This document shows, piece by piece, positions 44,196-53,932 of a stretch of DNA of 64,000 nucleotides. Location: contig CAXXXM010000002.1 of assembly GCA_963663265.2 (NCBI GenBank), positions 1,116,001 to 1,180,000 of the forward strand. The letters are read 5' to 3'. Made by a program: the position numbers and the translations under genes. The notes beneath the pieces are model-generated. The model was not told the origin of the DNA. It made no database searches and worked only from the letters and a program-made list of their open reading frames with translations. The stretch is from JAEXOD01 sp963663265. GTDB taxonomy: Bacteria > Bacteroidota > Ignavibacteria > Ignavibacteriales > Melioribacteraceae. Within the stretch, counting starts at the first letter, position 1; the number at the start of each line of letters is the position of its first letter.

Positions 44196-44654
44196 TTGGA
44201 AAACAATAAACTTGTGTATAAGTATTTTGATGATGACGATTTTTTACGCATCACCAATAAAATAAAAGAATTAGAACTTAGAACATCAGGCGAAATTAGA
44301 GTTTTGTTTAAGGATTCGCACTCTTTTCTTTCTAAAAACAAAAGCACGGCTCAAATTGCTCATGACGAGTTTTTCAGACTAAAAATGAACGAAACTCGCG
44401 ATAAAACTGGGATTTTACTTTTTTTCCTTTTAGAAAAACGTTCGTTTTATATATGTGCCGATGAAGGAATACACTCTCTTGTTAACCAAGAGACATGGGA
44501 TAAAATTAGAGACAAAATTCAACTATGTTTTAAAGATGGTGACTATTTACACGGCATTTTATCTGGATTAGATGATATTGGCTCAATTTTATCTAAACAC
44601 TTCCCTCGCAAAAGTGATGATACTGATGAACTTTCTAATGCAGTAGAGTTTTAG
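44196..44654 (+). CDS. TPM domain protein (DUF477)
   Basis: 152 residues, soluble, without signal peptide. 'ELRTSGEIRVLFKDS', 'MNETRDKTGILLFFLLEKRSFYICADEGIH' (read in part) and 'IQLCFKDGDYLHGILSGLDDIGSIL' match the TPM domain, a phosphatase-like fold also seen as TLP18.3 and BA42 in photosystem and envelope proteins. Many bacterial TPM proteins occur with LemA; none is here. The start is TTG with GAGG 6 bp upstream. It is followed after 45 bp by the MBL-fold gene. The biochemical role is unknown. Confidence 0.78.
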   Translation: MENNKLVYKYFDDDDFLRITNKIKELELRTSGEIRVLFKDSHSFLSKNKSTAQIAHDEFFRLKMNETRDKTGILLFFLLEKRSFYICADEGIHSLVNQETWDKIRDKIQLCFKDGDYLHGILSGLDDIGSILSKHFPRKSDDTDELSNAVEF

Positions 44655-44699
44655 TTTAGCTTCTGGAATTTTCCAAGCAACTATTCTGTTTACCTATTT

Positions 44700-45641
44700 A
44701 TGAATAATAGTAGAAGAAATTTCATTAAAAAAAGTTTACTGGGATTAGCAGGCTTATTAGTTCTTCCCAAAATTTCAACTTCCGAAATTAAGGCTGAACC
44801 CAGTATTAAACTCCAATTTAAACCATCACCTGAAACATGGGATAGTAACAACATTTCCCTATCATGGTTAGGGCATTCGACTGTTTTGATTAATTTTTAC
44901 GGAAAAATTTTACTTACTGACCCCGCCTTATTTAATAGAGTTGGGGTCAATCTACTTGGGTTAACAATTGGTCCAGAACGACTGACCCCGCCTGCTTTAT
45001 CAATTGATGAGATTCCAAAACCGGATTTAATCTTGCTTTCTCATGGTCACATGGATCATACCGATTATCCGACTTTAGAGTATTTAACTGAAAAATTTCC
45101 AAACCAGATTGATGTTGTTACTGCATATCTAACAAAAGATATAATTGAAGATTTAGAATGGAAATCTATTGCTGTTTTAGATTGGAGTGATTCAGCAAAT
45201 ATTTCTGATATTAATATTACTGCATTTGAAGTAAAACATTTTGGCTGGCGATATCCTTGGGAAAAAGACCGCTCACGAGGCTATTACAAAGATGGACGCA
45301 GTTTTAATTCATATTTAATAGAATACAACAACAAAAAAATCTTTTTTGGCGGAGATACTGCCTATACCGATAAATTAACAGCGGTTGCCCCCTTTGCTCC
45401 TGATATTGCAATTATGCCTGTTGGTGCTTATAATCCATGGAAGCACAACCATTGTAATCCAGAAGAAGCATTAAAAATGGCAAAAGATATGAATGCCAAA
45501 CATTTTATTCCAATTCATACCAAAACATTTATTCAAAGCCAAGAGCCATTTAACGAAGCAATAGAATGGACAAGGAATTCATATTCAAACTACAATTTGA
45601 ATTTGGGATTAAGCAGCATTGGAGAAACTTTCGTACTATAA
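44700..45641 (+). CDS. Tat-exported MBL-fold metallohydrolase (UlaG/NAPE-PLD-like)
   Basis: 313 residues. The N-terminus 'NNSRRNFIKKSLLGLAGLLVLP' (read in part) is a twin-arginine signal (SRRNFIKK). The metallo-beta-lactamase fold follows, with 'LSWLGHSTVLI' (53-63), the zinc motif 'LSHGHMDHTD' (113-122), 'HFGWRYPWEKDRSRG', 'FFGGDTAY' and 'HFIPIHTKTF' giving the remaining ligands. NAPE-PLD-like members of this class hydrolyse phosphodiester bonds in lipids; UlaG acts on a lactone. Export in folded form fits a metalloenzyme. Which ester it cleaves is unknown. Confidence 0.85.
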   Translation: MNNSRRNFIKKSLLGLAGLLVLPKISTSEIKAEPSIKLQFKPSPETWDSNNISLSWLGHSTVLINFYGKILLTDPALFNRVGVNLLGLTIGPERLTPPALSIDEIPKPDLILLSHGHMDHTDYPTLEYLTEKFPNQIDVVTAYLTKDIIEDLEWKSIAVLDWSDSANISDINITAFEVKHFGWRYPWEKDRSRGYYKDGRSFNSYLIEYNNKKIFFGGDTAYTDKLTAVAPFAPDIAIMPVGAYNPWKHNHCNPEEALKMAKDMNAKHFIPIHTKTFIQSQEPFNEAIEWTRNSYSNYNLNLGLSSIGETFVL

Positions 45642-45693
45642 AACCAATACTTATATATTTTTCCAGCTGTTTTTAACTTATCAAGTCAAGTAT

Positions 45694-46173
45694 CTATTTA
45701 GTTGATTGACATTTGTTAAACACATTATCTTTATCATAAACGACCTCAATCGAACCATCCAAATTACAGATAACAGCAAAATCAATTTTCTCCAGATGTA
45801 AAAGAATTCTTTTTTTTACATTTTTTTTATTCGCAAGACCAATACCATACTTAATATTATTGTATGGTGTTTTGCTCAAAACTTCTTCAATTGAAACCAA
45901 ATATTCATTTGTAACTCTTAACTTATTGATCTTCTCAAAATCTTTTAACGAGAACGTTACTTTGTTCTCAAAGAATATAACAGTTTTTTCTCTAACAGAA
46001 ATTATATCTGGTATTATTGTTCCCTTGTTTTTTGATTCCGGACAACTTGAAGGGTGAAGCACTAAACCTGTTCCACTTTGTGGGAAATCGTAAGCAATAA
46101 TCTCCCAATTATTTGAGTTGAGCCAATTTATTATTGCCTTAGTTATTTGTTCTTCTGTTAAGCATCTCTCCAT
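45694..46173 (-). CDS. PD-(D/E)xK endonuclease-like protein of an R-M operon
   Basis: 159 residues. 'GTIIPDIISVREKTVIFFENKVTF' (about 51-74, read in part) gives the classical PD-(D/E)xK signature: Pro55-Asp56, then 12 residues, then Glu69-Asn-Lys71. The remaining segments ('EEQITKAIINWLNSNNWEI', 'YGIGLANKK') fit a small restriction-type alpha/beta nuclease fold. Its start overlaps the upstream 410-residue gene by 16 bp, and both follow a C5 methyltransferase gene, so it is part of a restriction-modification operon. It may be one subunit of a two-protein endonuclease. It is not a full-length type II enzyme by size, so a lone homodimer is also possible. Confidence 0.65.
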   Translation of the reverse strand: MERCLTEEQITKAIINWLNSNNWEIIAYDFPQSGTGLVLHPSSCPESKNKGTIIPDIISVREKTVIFFENKVTFSLKDFEKINKLRVTNEYLVSIEEVLSKTPYNNIKYGIGLANKKNVKKRILLHLEKIDFAVICNLDGSIEVVYDKDNVFNKCQSTK

Positions 46174-47390
46174 AAAGCTCCATCAGGGAATAGAATACAA
46201 TCTGAAAAATATGAGTATACTCGTATATGCTTAACTTTTGAATACATAGACCCATATCTAACTTGCATATAGTATCTCGGGATTTCGTAATTGCTCAATT
46301 CATCAAAAGATTTATCTAATAGATTTTTAGAGCTACTCGCACGAACATCTTTAATAAAATCATTTATTGAACTCTTCCCATCTCCAATACATATAGTTTT
46401 ATTATTTTCATCCACTAAAAGTTTGCCCCATAATAGGACTAAGTTGTATTTCCTTTCTTCAAAGCTTTTGCCTTCTCTACAAACCAAATAATCTATTGCT
46501 GCAAGGCAGCCTGGGTAAGGGTCACCACGAAAAGCTGCATCAACCTGATAAACAACTGTTTCGTTTCTACTGCGGAGTAATTCGCCAATTTTATATGTGC
46601 CGTTTTCATATTTGTTCAAATAGTTTAACAAATATTGTGTTGGGATTTTTTTTGTAGCTGAAAGAGGTGACAAGTCCATATTACCTTGTTTAGCCGTAAA
46701 CTCACTAATCATAAAACTCCTTCTGTCCATAAACTCCCTAAGAGAAAGTAGTTTCACCCTAGCGTTAATAACCCCCAAAGCACATACTCGTTCAATTAGT
46801 ATGTCAATGATTTTCATCAATGACGCAGTTTCGGAGTTATTCAAGTCTGGACATCCTGCGTACTTAATATTTTTTTCATACACGAGCCCTTTGGATTGCT
46901 TAAATTTCGATAATTTAGCATCTTTTTGAACCGAGAAATCAGAGGCGAAATAAAATAAAAAAGCTGGGATTCTATAAATTGTCATCATATAATCCAGAGC
47001 TTTAAAAATAAGCGGATTAATTTTATCCCATTTTTCATTTGTATTGGTTCGCTTAACAATTACAGCATCTGGATACACATAAAAAGCCGGCACATCATTT
47101 TCAACAGAAGCTGCCAATCTTGCAAATCTTTGAAAAGCATTATGACCCGTACCTGCTTCAGAAGAAACTTCGATAGTAAAGATTGGCTCTGCATTTAACT
47201 CAACAATCAAATCAGGGGCATCAAGATACACGATCTTTTTTATATGATCAGGTAATTTATGAAAATCTTTAGAACTCTTTGCATCACTCTCAAACAATTT
47301 CTTTTTTACTGGATGGTGATTTTGTAGAGATGTATTCTCTATTATAAAATCAGCCAAACTTTCAGTACTATACCAAACTCTAAAATTCAT
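46158..47390 (-). CDS. Probable restriction endonuclease subunit (R-M operon, unrecognised family)
   Basis: 410 residues. I do not recognise the family. A nuclease-like section is visible: 'DAPDLIVELNAEPIFTIEVS' has Pro59-Asp60 and Glu74, matching PD...(D/E)x but with Ser in place of the usual Lys; it is followed by 'GTGHNAFQRFARLAASVEN' with the Gln-Arg often seen in restriction-like helices. The C-terminal half ('KIPTQYLLNYLNKYENGTYKIG') could be DNA recognition. Its ATG overlaps the methyltransferase stop by 4 bp and its end overlaps the PD-(D/E)xK gene by 16 bp. Position in the operon is the strongest evidence that it restricts DNA. Confidence 0.55.
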   Translation of the reverse strand: MNFRVWYSTESLADFIIENTSLQNHHPVKKKLFESDAKSSKDFHKLPDHIKKIVYLDAPDLIVELNAEPIFTIEVSSEAGTGHNAFQRFARLAASVENDVPAFYVYPDAVIVKRTNTNEKWDKINPLIFKALDYMMTIYRIPAFLFYFASDFSVQKDAKLSKFKQSKGLVYEKNIKYAGCPDLNNSETASLMKIIDILIERVCALGVINARVKLLSLREFMDRRSFMISEFTAKQGNMDLSPLSATKKIPTQYLLNYLNKYENGTYKIGELLRSRNETVVYQVDAAFRGDPYPGCLAAIDYLVCREGKSFEERKYNLVLLWGKLLVDENNKTICIGDGKSSINDFIKDVRASSSKNLLDKSFDELSNYEIPRYYMQVRYGSMYSKVKHIRVYSYFSDCILFPDGALWRDA

Positions 47391-48607
47391 AGATACCTCT
47401 TAAGTGCTTCCCCAATAGCTTTAGCTAATAATGGCGGAACGGCATTTCCCGTCTGAACTCTACCCTGCACAATTCCACCACAAACCATAAAATTATCTGG
47501 AAAGCTTTGTAGCCTACAGCGTTCTCGTATGGTTAAACCCCTATTATCCTTAGGGTGACCAAACTGGAACTGTGGGCGAATACCGCCAGATACTTGAGTT
47601 GGACTCAAGGAATTCCAAGCCAATCTAATTCTTTGTTTATATTTTGAATAAATTGGAAAACCTTGCTTTGTATTTGCAATTTTTTCGATAACATCTTTTG
47701 GGTGATTAGGTGCCTTGTGATTAATAACATTTTTCATCCCAGTTTGTCTCATTAACTTCTGATATTCGCTCATAGGAACATTTGAATATGTTGACGAACT
47801 TTCGTTTGATTGTAACGATGGCAAATCCCCAATAGCTTCCCAAATTGTTGTATAAGGTTTGTTTGTTGTAGGTCCGTGTGTTTTAACAATTGTAGAGAAA
47901 TCAAATTTTTCACCACTTCTCAGTCCAACAAAAACTAACCGAGTTCTTTTTTGTGGTACTCCATAATCAGGGGCATATAATAAGCTACTTGCAACCGACA
48001 TGTCCCCATATTTGCTTATATCATTTTCAATCATATGCACAAAATTACCAGTACTAACCATACCTGAAACATTCTCCAACAATACAGCTTTGGGTTTTAG
48101 AACATTCATAAATCTAATAAATTCTTTGTATAGGTAATTTCTCTCATCAGCTTCGTGCCTTTTTCTGTTATTTAAGGAAAAGCCTTGACACGGAACCCCA
48201 CCAATTAAAACATCAATTTCTTTGTTGCCAATTAAATCTAAAATTATTGAGGGTTCAATTTTTCTAATATCACCCAAAATCGTTGTTGCACCTGGATGAT
48301 TATACTTAAATGTCTCGATCGATGGTTTATGAATATCTAAACCCAGCATAATACTATAATTAGCCATCTCAAAGCCCAAAGAAGTACCACCACAACCACT
48401 AAATAATTCTACCACCTTTGGTTTATTACTTTGAATTACTTCACCTTTATTAATAATTGGAGTACCTTTCCAATAGTAATTATTCTCTTCAACTTTAGTA
48501 GTCTTATTCCAAACATCTGAAAAAGAATTGTCTTCAAAAATAGGAACTATCTTCTCTGAATCATCATATTGATTAAAATCTTTTATTAATAAGTTAGGAT
48601 CAGCCAT
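47387..48607 (-). CDS. DNA cytosine-5 methyltransferase
   Basis: 406 residues with the ordered motifs of C5 methyltransferases: motif I 'ELFSGCGGTSLGFE' (67-80, SAM), motif IV 'GGVPCQGFS' (136-144, catalytic Cys140), motif VI 'LLENVSG' (176-182), motif VIII 'PQKRTRLVFVG', a target-recognition region (about 245-320), motif IX 'RERCRLQSFPDNF' and motif X 'QTGNAVPPLLAKAIG'. A 60-residue N-terminal extension precedes motif I. It methylates a specific cytosine and protects against the endonuclease proteins encoded next. First gene of the R-M operon; the 252-bp gap upstream separates it from the divergent helicase gene. Confidence 0.93.
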   Translation of the reverse strand: MADPNLLIKDFNQYDDSEKIVPIFEDNSFSDVWNKTTKVEENNYYWKGTPIINKGEVIQSNKPKVVELFSGCGGTSLGFEMANYSIMLGLDIHKPSIETFKYNHPGATTILGDIRKIEPSIILDLIGNKEIDVLIGGVPCQGFSLNNRKRHEADERNYLYKEFIRFMNVLKPKAVLLENVSGMVSTGNFVHMIENDISKYGDMSVASSLLYAPDYGVPQKRTRLVFVGLRSGEKFDFSTIVKTHGPTTNKPYTTIWEAIGDLPSLQSNESSSTYSNVPMSEYQKLMRQTGMKNVINHKAPNHPKDVIEKIANTKQGFPIYSKYKQRIRLAWNSLSPTQVSGGIRPQFQFGHPKDNRGLTIRERCRLQSFPDNFMVCGGIVQGRVQTGNAVPPLLAKAIGEALKRYL

Positions 48608-48859
48608 GGAATAGTAATTAATTATTTTTGTATTTTTTTTTAATTTCTTTTAAAATATACCACTTATTCTTTAATTAATCAATCTAACAAGGATACCACA
48701 CGCTAATCACTTGTTTGGCAACCAAATATTCGATTTGTAAAACATCGCCTACTTATTGTTTGAGTCAAAGATTCGCATTTCTTATTGCAAAAACTTTAAA
48801 TAATTATTTTATCTTAATTTTCCGTATATTTAAATTCTAAATATTAATTTATTCACAAA

Positions 48860-50485
48860 TTGCAGCTAAGATTGTTTAATAATATATTAAAAAAAATAAA
48901 AGGGCTGTTTGGGGTAAAAAAAACATCTCAAACATCAACACAAATTGCAACTCCTACTAAAGAAGTTAAATCATCATATAACCCCGAGAAAAAGGAATTT
49001 AAAAAGGAGCAAAGGAAAGAATACCCCGCTCGAAAACATGTTAAAAAAGAAACACGCGAAGAATATAAAGCACGCCACGAAAGAATGGCATTAAATAAGA
49101 CTGTAAAACATCCATCGCATAAGGCTGAGATTACAGACAAATGGGATCCTGCTTCGTACAACGTACCAATTGAAGAAGGAAAAACCAGATTTCAAGATTT
49201 GGCAATTGCAAGTCCAATTTTACATGCTATCGCAGATTTAGAGTTTAAGTATTGTACTGATGTACAAGCAGAAACATTACCCAGTTCATTAAAAGGGAAT
49301 GATATTACTGCACAAGCACAAACAGGTACAGGAAAAACTGCCGCATTCTTAATTACAGTATTTAACCATTTACTCAACAATCCTATTGATACTACAAAAC
49401 GACATGGTTTTCCAAGAGTAATTATTATGGCACCTACTCGCGAACTTGTAATGCAAATTGAAAAGGATGCAAAGTTATTGGGTAAATATCTCCCATTTAC
49501 ACTTCTTTCAGTAGTAGGTGGAATTAATTACAACAAACAACAACAGTTGCTAAGCAGCACCTATTTAGATATTGTAGTTTGTACTCCAGGAAGATTAATA
49601 GACTTTTTAAATAAAAAACTAATTGACTTAACAAAAATAGAAATTTTAGTAATTGACGAAGCCGACAGAATGCTTGATATGGGATTTTTACCTTCTGTTA
49701 GACAAATTGTTTTAAGCACGCCACCAAAAGCGAAAAGGCAGACAATGTTTTTTACTGCTACAATGTCTTTTGATGTTATGAATCTTGCAGAATCATGGAC
49801 AAAAAATGCTATCGATGTAAAAGTTAAGCCAAGCGAAATTACAACAGAATCAATTGAACAGATTACCTATTTAACAACTGTTGAAGAAAAACGTACTTTA
49901 TTATACAATATTATTATGCAAAAGAAGCTGGAAAGAGTTTTAGTTTTTGCTAATAGACGCGACGAAGCTCGCTTATTAAAAGATACATTTACAACATACG
50001 GCATTAGTTGTGCACTTCTTTCGGGTGAAGTTGAACAAACCCAACGAACAAAACGATTAGAAAGTTTTAGAGAAGGCAAAATTAGAGTTTTGGTTGCGAC
50101 TGATGTTGCTTCAAGAGGAATTCATGTTGATGCAATTTCTCATGTAATTAATTATAACATTCCTCAAGATGTTGAAGAATATATTCATAGAATCGGCAGA
50201 ACAGGAAGAGCAGGTGCAAGTGGTATATCTATATCTTTTGCCGATGAAGACAGTTCGCATGAATTATTAAAACTTGAAGAAATGCTTGGTAAAAAAATTG
50301 AATGTATTTACCCTGAAGAAAATTTGCTTACTCCAATTCCTGAAAAATTTGCGAAAATTAAATTATCTAAATCTCCACATCCTGTAAAAAAAACATTTAA
50401 TAAATCTAAAAATTTTAGATATAAACGCCCTAACAACAGAACAAAGCCAAAACACGAGGGGACTAATTCCGAGAAGAAGGAATAG
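48860..50485 (+). CDS. DEAD-box RNA helicase
   Basis: 541 residues. The helicase core begins near residue 105 and has the Q motif ('TDVQAETLPSSLKG'), motif I 'AQTGTGKTAAF', Ia 'APTRELVMQ', II 'VIDEADRMLDMGF', III 'FFTATMS', IV 'VLVFANRRDEA', V 'ATDVASRGIHVD' and VI 'HRIGRTGRAG'. A basic N-terminal extension (about 1-100) and a Lys/Arg/Asn-rich C-terminal tail suggest RNA or ribosome binding, as in RhlE/CsdA-type helicases. The start is TTG at 48860 with no clear ribosome binding site; the first in-frame ATG is about 74 codons downstream, so the N-terminus is uncertain. Confidence 0.9.
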   Translation: MQLRLFNNILKKIKGLFGVKKTSQTSTQIATPTKEVKSSYNPEKKEFKKEQRKEYPARKHVKKETREEYKARHERMALNKTVKHPSHKAEITDKWDPASYNVPIEEGKTRFQDLAIASPILHAIADLEFKYCTDVQAETLPSSLKGNDITAQAQTGTGKTAAFLITVFNHLLNNPIDTTKRHGFPRVIIMAPTRELVMQIEKDAKLLGKYLPFTLLSVVGGINYNKQQQLLSSTYLDIVVCTPGRLIDFLNKKLIDLTKIEILVIDEADRMLDMGFLPSVRQIVLSTPPKAKRQTMFFTATMSFDVMNLAESWTKNAIDVKVKPSEITTESIEQITYLTTVEEKRTLLYNIIMQKKLERVLVFANRRDEARLLKDTFTTYGISCALLSGEVEQTQRTKRLESFREGKIRVLVATDVASRGIHVDAISHVINYNIPQDVEEYIHRIGRTGRAGASGISISFADEDSSHELLKLEEMLGKKIECIYPEENLLTPIPEKFAKIKLSKSPHPVKKTFNKSKNFRYKRPNNRTKPKHEGTNSEKKE

Positions 50486-50542
50486 TATTTTATTGGATTT
50501 ATTAAATAAATAAAATTATATTACAAATAAATTTTATTTATT

Positions 50543-52720
50543 ATGGGAAATAATTTAAATAACTCTATAAAATATCTTAAATCAGTTGGTGAAAAACGGG
50601 CTGTCGCTTTTTCTAAAATTGGCATAACATGCGTAAAAGATTTATTGTTTTATTTCCCTTTCAAACATTTAGATAGAACTAAATTACTTAAAATAAGACA
50701 AGTAATAAACCATGTAACTTCTGGCTATGAAGGTGAAGTTACAATTATTGGGCGTGTAAGTAGTGCAGAAAAATTAAACTTTGGCAGAAAGGCTGTCTTT
50801 AAGGTTTTATTTAAGTCTGACGATGGTTTTTTTAGCTGTATCTGGTTTCAAGGGATTAATTACTTTTCAACTGTATTTAAACCCAATGATATTTTTGCTG
50901 TTTCAGGGAAGCCTACAATTTCAAAATATGGTGACTTGCAACTCGCTCATCCCGATTATGACAAATTAAATGAAAAAGAAGAACACGAGTTTTTACACAC
51001 CGGCAAAATAATTCCACTTTATAGAGTTCCACAGGAATTAAAAAATGTAAGTTTGGGTGAATATGGCTTACGCAATATAATTCATAATGCTGTTAATTTA
51101 GCTGTAAATGAAGTTGAAGAAACTTTACCACAATTTATTGTAGAAAAAAATAATTTAATAAGTCTTGTTCAAGCTCTTAAAAATATACACTTTCCCGAAT
51201 CAATAGAACTACTGAACAAAGCCAACACCCGTTTTAAGTTTGAGGAGTTATTTTATTTGGAATGTTTAGTTGCATTAAAAAGAGTTAACTATAAACATAA
51301 TCAAAAAGGTATATCTTTTAAGGTACATAGCGAACCTATTAAACAATTTTTAGCATCACTCCCTTTTTCTTTAACAAAATCGCAGTTAAAAGTATTAAGT
51401 GAAATTAGGAAAGATATGGAATCCCCTCTTCCAATGAATAGACTATTGCAAGGGGATGTTGGTAGTGGTAAAACCGTTGTTGCTGTTATTGCTATGATTA
51501 TTGCAATTAATAATGGATATCAAGCGGTATTAATGGCTCCTACCGAAATATTGGCTCAACAACATTATAAAAACATTTCCAAAACTCTTGAAATCTTCGG
51601 ACTAAAAGTCGATTTATTGATTGGAAGTCAAAAGAAAAGTGAACGTGCAATAATTCTCGAATCGATTTTAAGTGGCAAAACAAGTGTTTTAATTGGAACT
51701 CATGCACTTATTGAAGATAAAGTTGAATTTAACAAATTAGGTTTGGTAATTATTGATGAACAACATCGATTTGGAGTAAATCAACGTGCTTTATTAATTG
51801 ATAAAGGTGTTACTCCTGATATTTTGGTAATGTCTGCAACTCCTATTCCCCGCACTTTATCTATGACTGTTTTTGGCGATTTGGATTTATCCATTATTAA
51901 CGAAATGCCTATTGGCAGACTACCTATAAAAACTTACTTACGTGGTGATAATTCCCTGCCTGATATATATAAATATATTGTTGATAATTCAAAAAAAGGA
52001 TTTCAATCATTTATTGTTTATCCATTGGTTGAAGAGTCGGAAAAATTAGAACTTAAAGCAGCAGAAACTCACTTTGCCCAACTAAGCAATAACGAACTTA
52101 AAGATATAAGAGTAGCTTTAATACATGGCAAAATGAATTGGAAAGAAAAAGAAGAAATAATGTTACGTTTTGCTAACAAAGAATACGATGTACTTATCTC
52201 TACAACTGTTATTGAGGTTGGAATTGATATTCCCAACGCAAATTTGATGGTTATTAACGATTCATTTAGATTTGGGCTTTCACAGTTACACCAACTGAGA
52301 GGAAGAGTTGGAAGGAACAACATTCAATCTTATTGTATTTTGGTTGTAAGTCCCGATTTATTAAAAAACATAAATTATTCATCTTTTAATTTTGATTACC
52401 TTTCTAAACAACAAATTGAATACAAAAAAACTCAAATACGCTTACGTTCAATGGTAGAGTTTACAAGCGGATTTGATTTATCTGAAGTTGATTTGAAATT
52501 ACGAGGACCCGGTGATATTTTCGGCACCCAGCAAAGCGGCTTTCCCGAATTACGTTTTGCCAACATTACAAGCGATATCGAAATGCTTGCCGAAGCAAAA
52601 AATCAGGCATTTGAAATTATTGATAGCGATCCCAAATTACGCTCATCTAAAAATGCAGTAATTAAATCAACACTTCACACTTATTATCGTAAAAATTTGA
52701 TTTACGCCAATATTGCTTAG
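50543..52720 (+). CDS. recG: ATP-dependent DNA helicase RecG
   Basis: 725 residues. N-terminal wedge domain (OB-fold, about 50-150), then a helicase core with 'LLQGDVGSGKTVVAV' (Walker A), 'APTEILAQQHY', 'IIDEQHRFGVNQR' (DEQH motif II), 'MSATPIPRTLSM', 'STTVIEVGIDIPNANLM' and 'HQLRGRVGR', and a C-terminal 'VDLKLRGPGDIFGTQQSG' section, the typical RecG end. RecG remodels stalled replication forks and Holliday junctions. It starts 57 bp after the helicase gene stop and may share its transcript. Confidence 0.95.
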   Translation: MGNNLNNSIKYLKSVGEKRAVAFSKIGITCVKDLLFYFPFKHLDRTKLLKIRQVINHVTSGYEGEVTIIGRVSSAEKLNFGRKAVFKVLFKSDDGFFSCIWFQGINYFSTVFKPNDIFAVSGKPTISKYGDLQLAHPDYDKLNEKEEHEFLHTGKIIPLYRVPQELKNVSLGEYGLRNIIHNAVNLAVNEVEETLPQFIVEKNNLISLVQALKNIHFPESIELLNKANTRFKFEELFYLECLVALKRVNYKHNQKGISFKVHSEPIKQFLASLPFSLTKSQLKVLSEIRKDMESPLPMNRLLQGDVGSGKTVVAVIAMIIAINNGYQAVLMAPTEILAQQHYKNISKTLEIFGLKVDLLIGSQKKSERAIILESILSGKTSVLIGTHALIEDKVEFNKLGLVIIDEQHRFGVNQRALLIDKGVTPDILVMSATPIPRTLSMTVFGDLDLSIINEMPIGRLPIKTYLRGDNSLPDIYKYIVDNSKKGFQSFIVYPLVEESEKLELKAAETHFAQLSNNELKDIRVALIHGKMNWKEKEEIMLRFANKEYDVLISTTVIEVGIDIPNANLMVINDSFRFGLSQLHQLRGRVGRNNIQSYCILVVSPDLLKNINYSSFNFDYLSKQQIEYKKTQIRLRSMVEFTSGFDLSEVDLKLRGPGDIFGTQQSGFPELRFANITSDIEMLAEAKNQAFEIIDSDPKLRSSKNAVIKSTLHTYYRKNLIYANIA

Positions 52721-52876
52721 AACAATTACCAACAAACTTTTATTTTGCCCCTTATCCTATTAATAAAACTACTTGCAAATAATTGTCTTAATTTTAAAAA
52801 AATTCTTTAAAAATGTATTGCATAATATTAAATAAGAACTATTTTGGTATAAGAATTTTTGCAATAACTATATAAC

Positions 52877-53932
52877 GTGAAACAAATAAAAAAACTGAAT
52901 ATTGCACTTACATTCAATTTAAAACCCAACGACTTTCCCGCCGGAAATAGTGATGATAATTCATCATTAAACACAAGCGAAGATGAATATGCCGAATGGG
53001 ACACCGAGGAAACAATATTTGCCGTACGGGATGCCCTTGCTTTAAACCACAACGTAACCTTAATTGAAGCCAACAACGAATGTTTCTCCAAATTGAAAAG
53101 TGTTAAACCCGATTTTGTATTTAACATTGCTGAGGGGAAAAAAGGAATTAATAGAGAAGCACACATTCCTGCTATATTAGAGTTTTTGGAAATACCATAT
53201 TCTGGAAGCGATCCCTTAACTTTATCTTCAACACTTAATAAGGCACGGACAAAAGAGATATTAACTTATCATAACATTCCAAATGCTAAATTTGTTTTGG
53301 CTAATTCAATTAATGATATTGATGACTTTAATTTGGAATTTCCTGTTATATTAAAGCCCATTGGTGAAGGTTCAAGCAAAGGAATATATAACTCATCAGT
53401 AGTTAATAATTATTCCGAATTAAAAGAGCGATTAACCGAGAAATTAGTATTATATAACCAGCCTTGTATTATTGAAGAATTTTTAAATGGACGTGAATTT
53501 ACCGTTGCACTTATGGGCAACGCACCTGATATAAAAGTTCTTCCTATTGTAGAAATTAATTTTTCAGAACTTCCAAAAGATTTAGCCCCAATTTACTCGT
53601 ACGAAGCTAAATGGATTGCCGACACAAAAGAAAACCCATTAGAAATTTTTAGCTGCCCAGCAGATTTGCCTAACAATCTAAAGGAACAAATAGAAAATAT
53701 AGCTTTAAGAACCTATAAAGTTTTAGATTGTAAGGATTGGAGCAGAATTGATATTAGGCTTGATAAATTTGGAACACCAAATATTATTGAAGTTAATCCT
53801 CTACCCGGGATATTGCCCGATCCGCTTTCAAACTCATGTTATCCAAAAGCAGCAAGAGCCGCCGGAATGGATTACAACACTCTAATTAACAATGTATTAA
53901 ACATTGCACTGAAAAGACACAATTTAATATGA
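52877..53932 (+). CDS. ATP-grasp ligase, D-alanine--D-alanine ligase-like (paralogue 1)
   Basis: 351 residues, ATP-grasp fold. The ATP loop is 'PIGEGSSKGI' (161-170), the B-domain end 'EEFLNGREFTVAL' (200-211) and the metal site 'IIEVNPLPGILPDPL' (303-317). The Ddl-type 'EVNTxPGMT' is changed to 'EVNPLPGILP', so it is unlikely to be the cell wall Ddl; it should join an amino-acid or small carboxylate to an amine. Start is GTG, the first in-frame start, with only a weak ribosome binding site. It overlaps the second ligase by 4 bp (ATGA). Part of a four-gene cluster with GNAT and KamA enzymes. Confidence 0.82.
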   Translation: MKQIKKLNIALTFNLKPNDFPAGNSDDNSSLNTSEDEYAEWDTEETIFAVRDALALNHNVTLIEANNECFSKLKSVKPDFVFNIAEGKKGINREAHIPAILEFLEIPYSGSDPLTLSSTLNKARTKEILTYHNIPNAKFVLANSINDIDDFNLEFPVILKPIGEGSSKGIYNSSVVNNYSELKERLTEKLVLYNQPCIIEEFLNGREFTVALMGNAPDIKVLPIVEINFSELPKDLAPIYSYEAKWIADTKENPLEIFSCPADLPNNLKEQIENIALRTYKVLDCKDWSRIDIRLDKFGTPNIIEVNPLPGILPDPLSNSCYPKAARAAGMDYNTLINNVLNIALKRHNLI

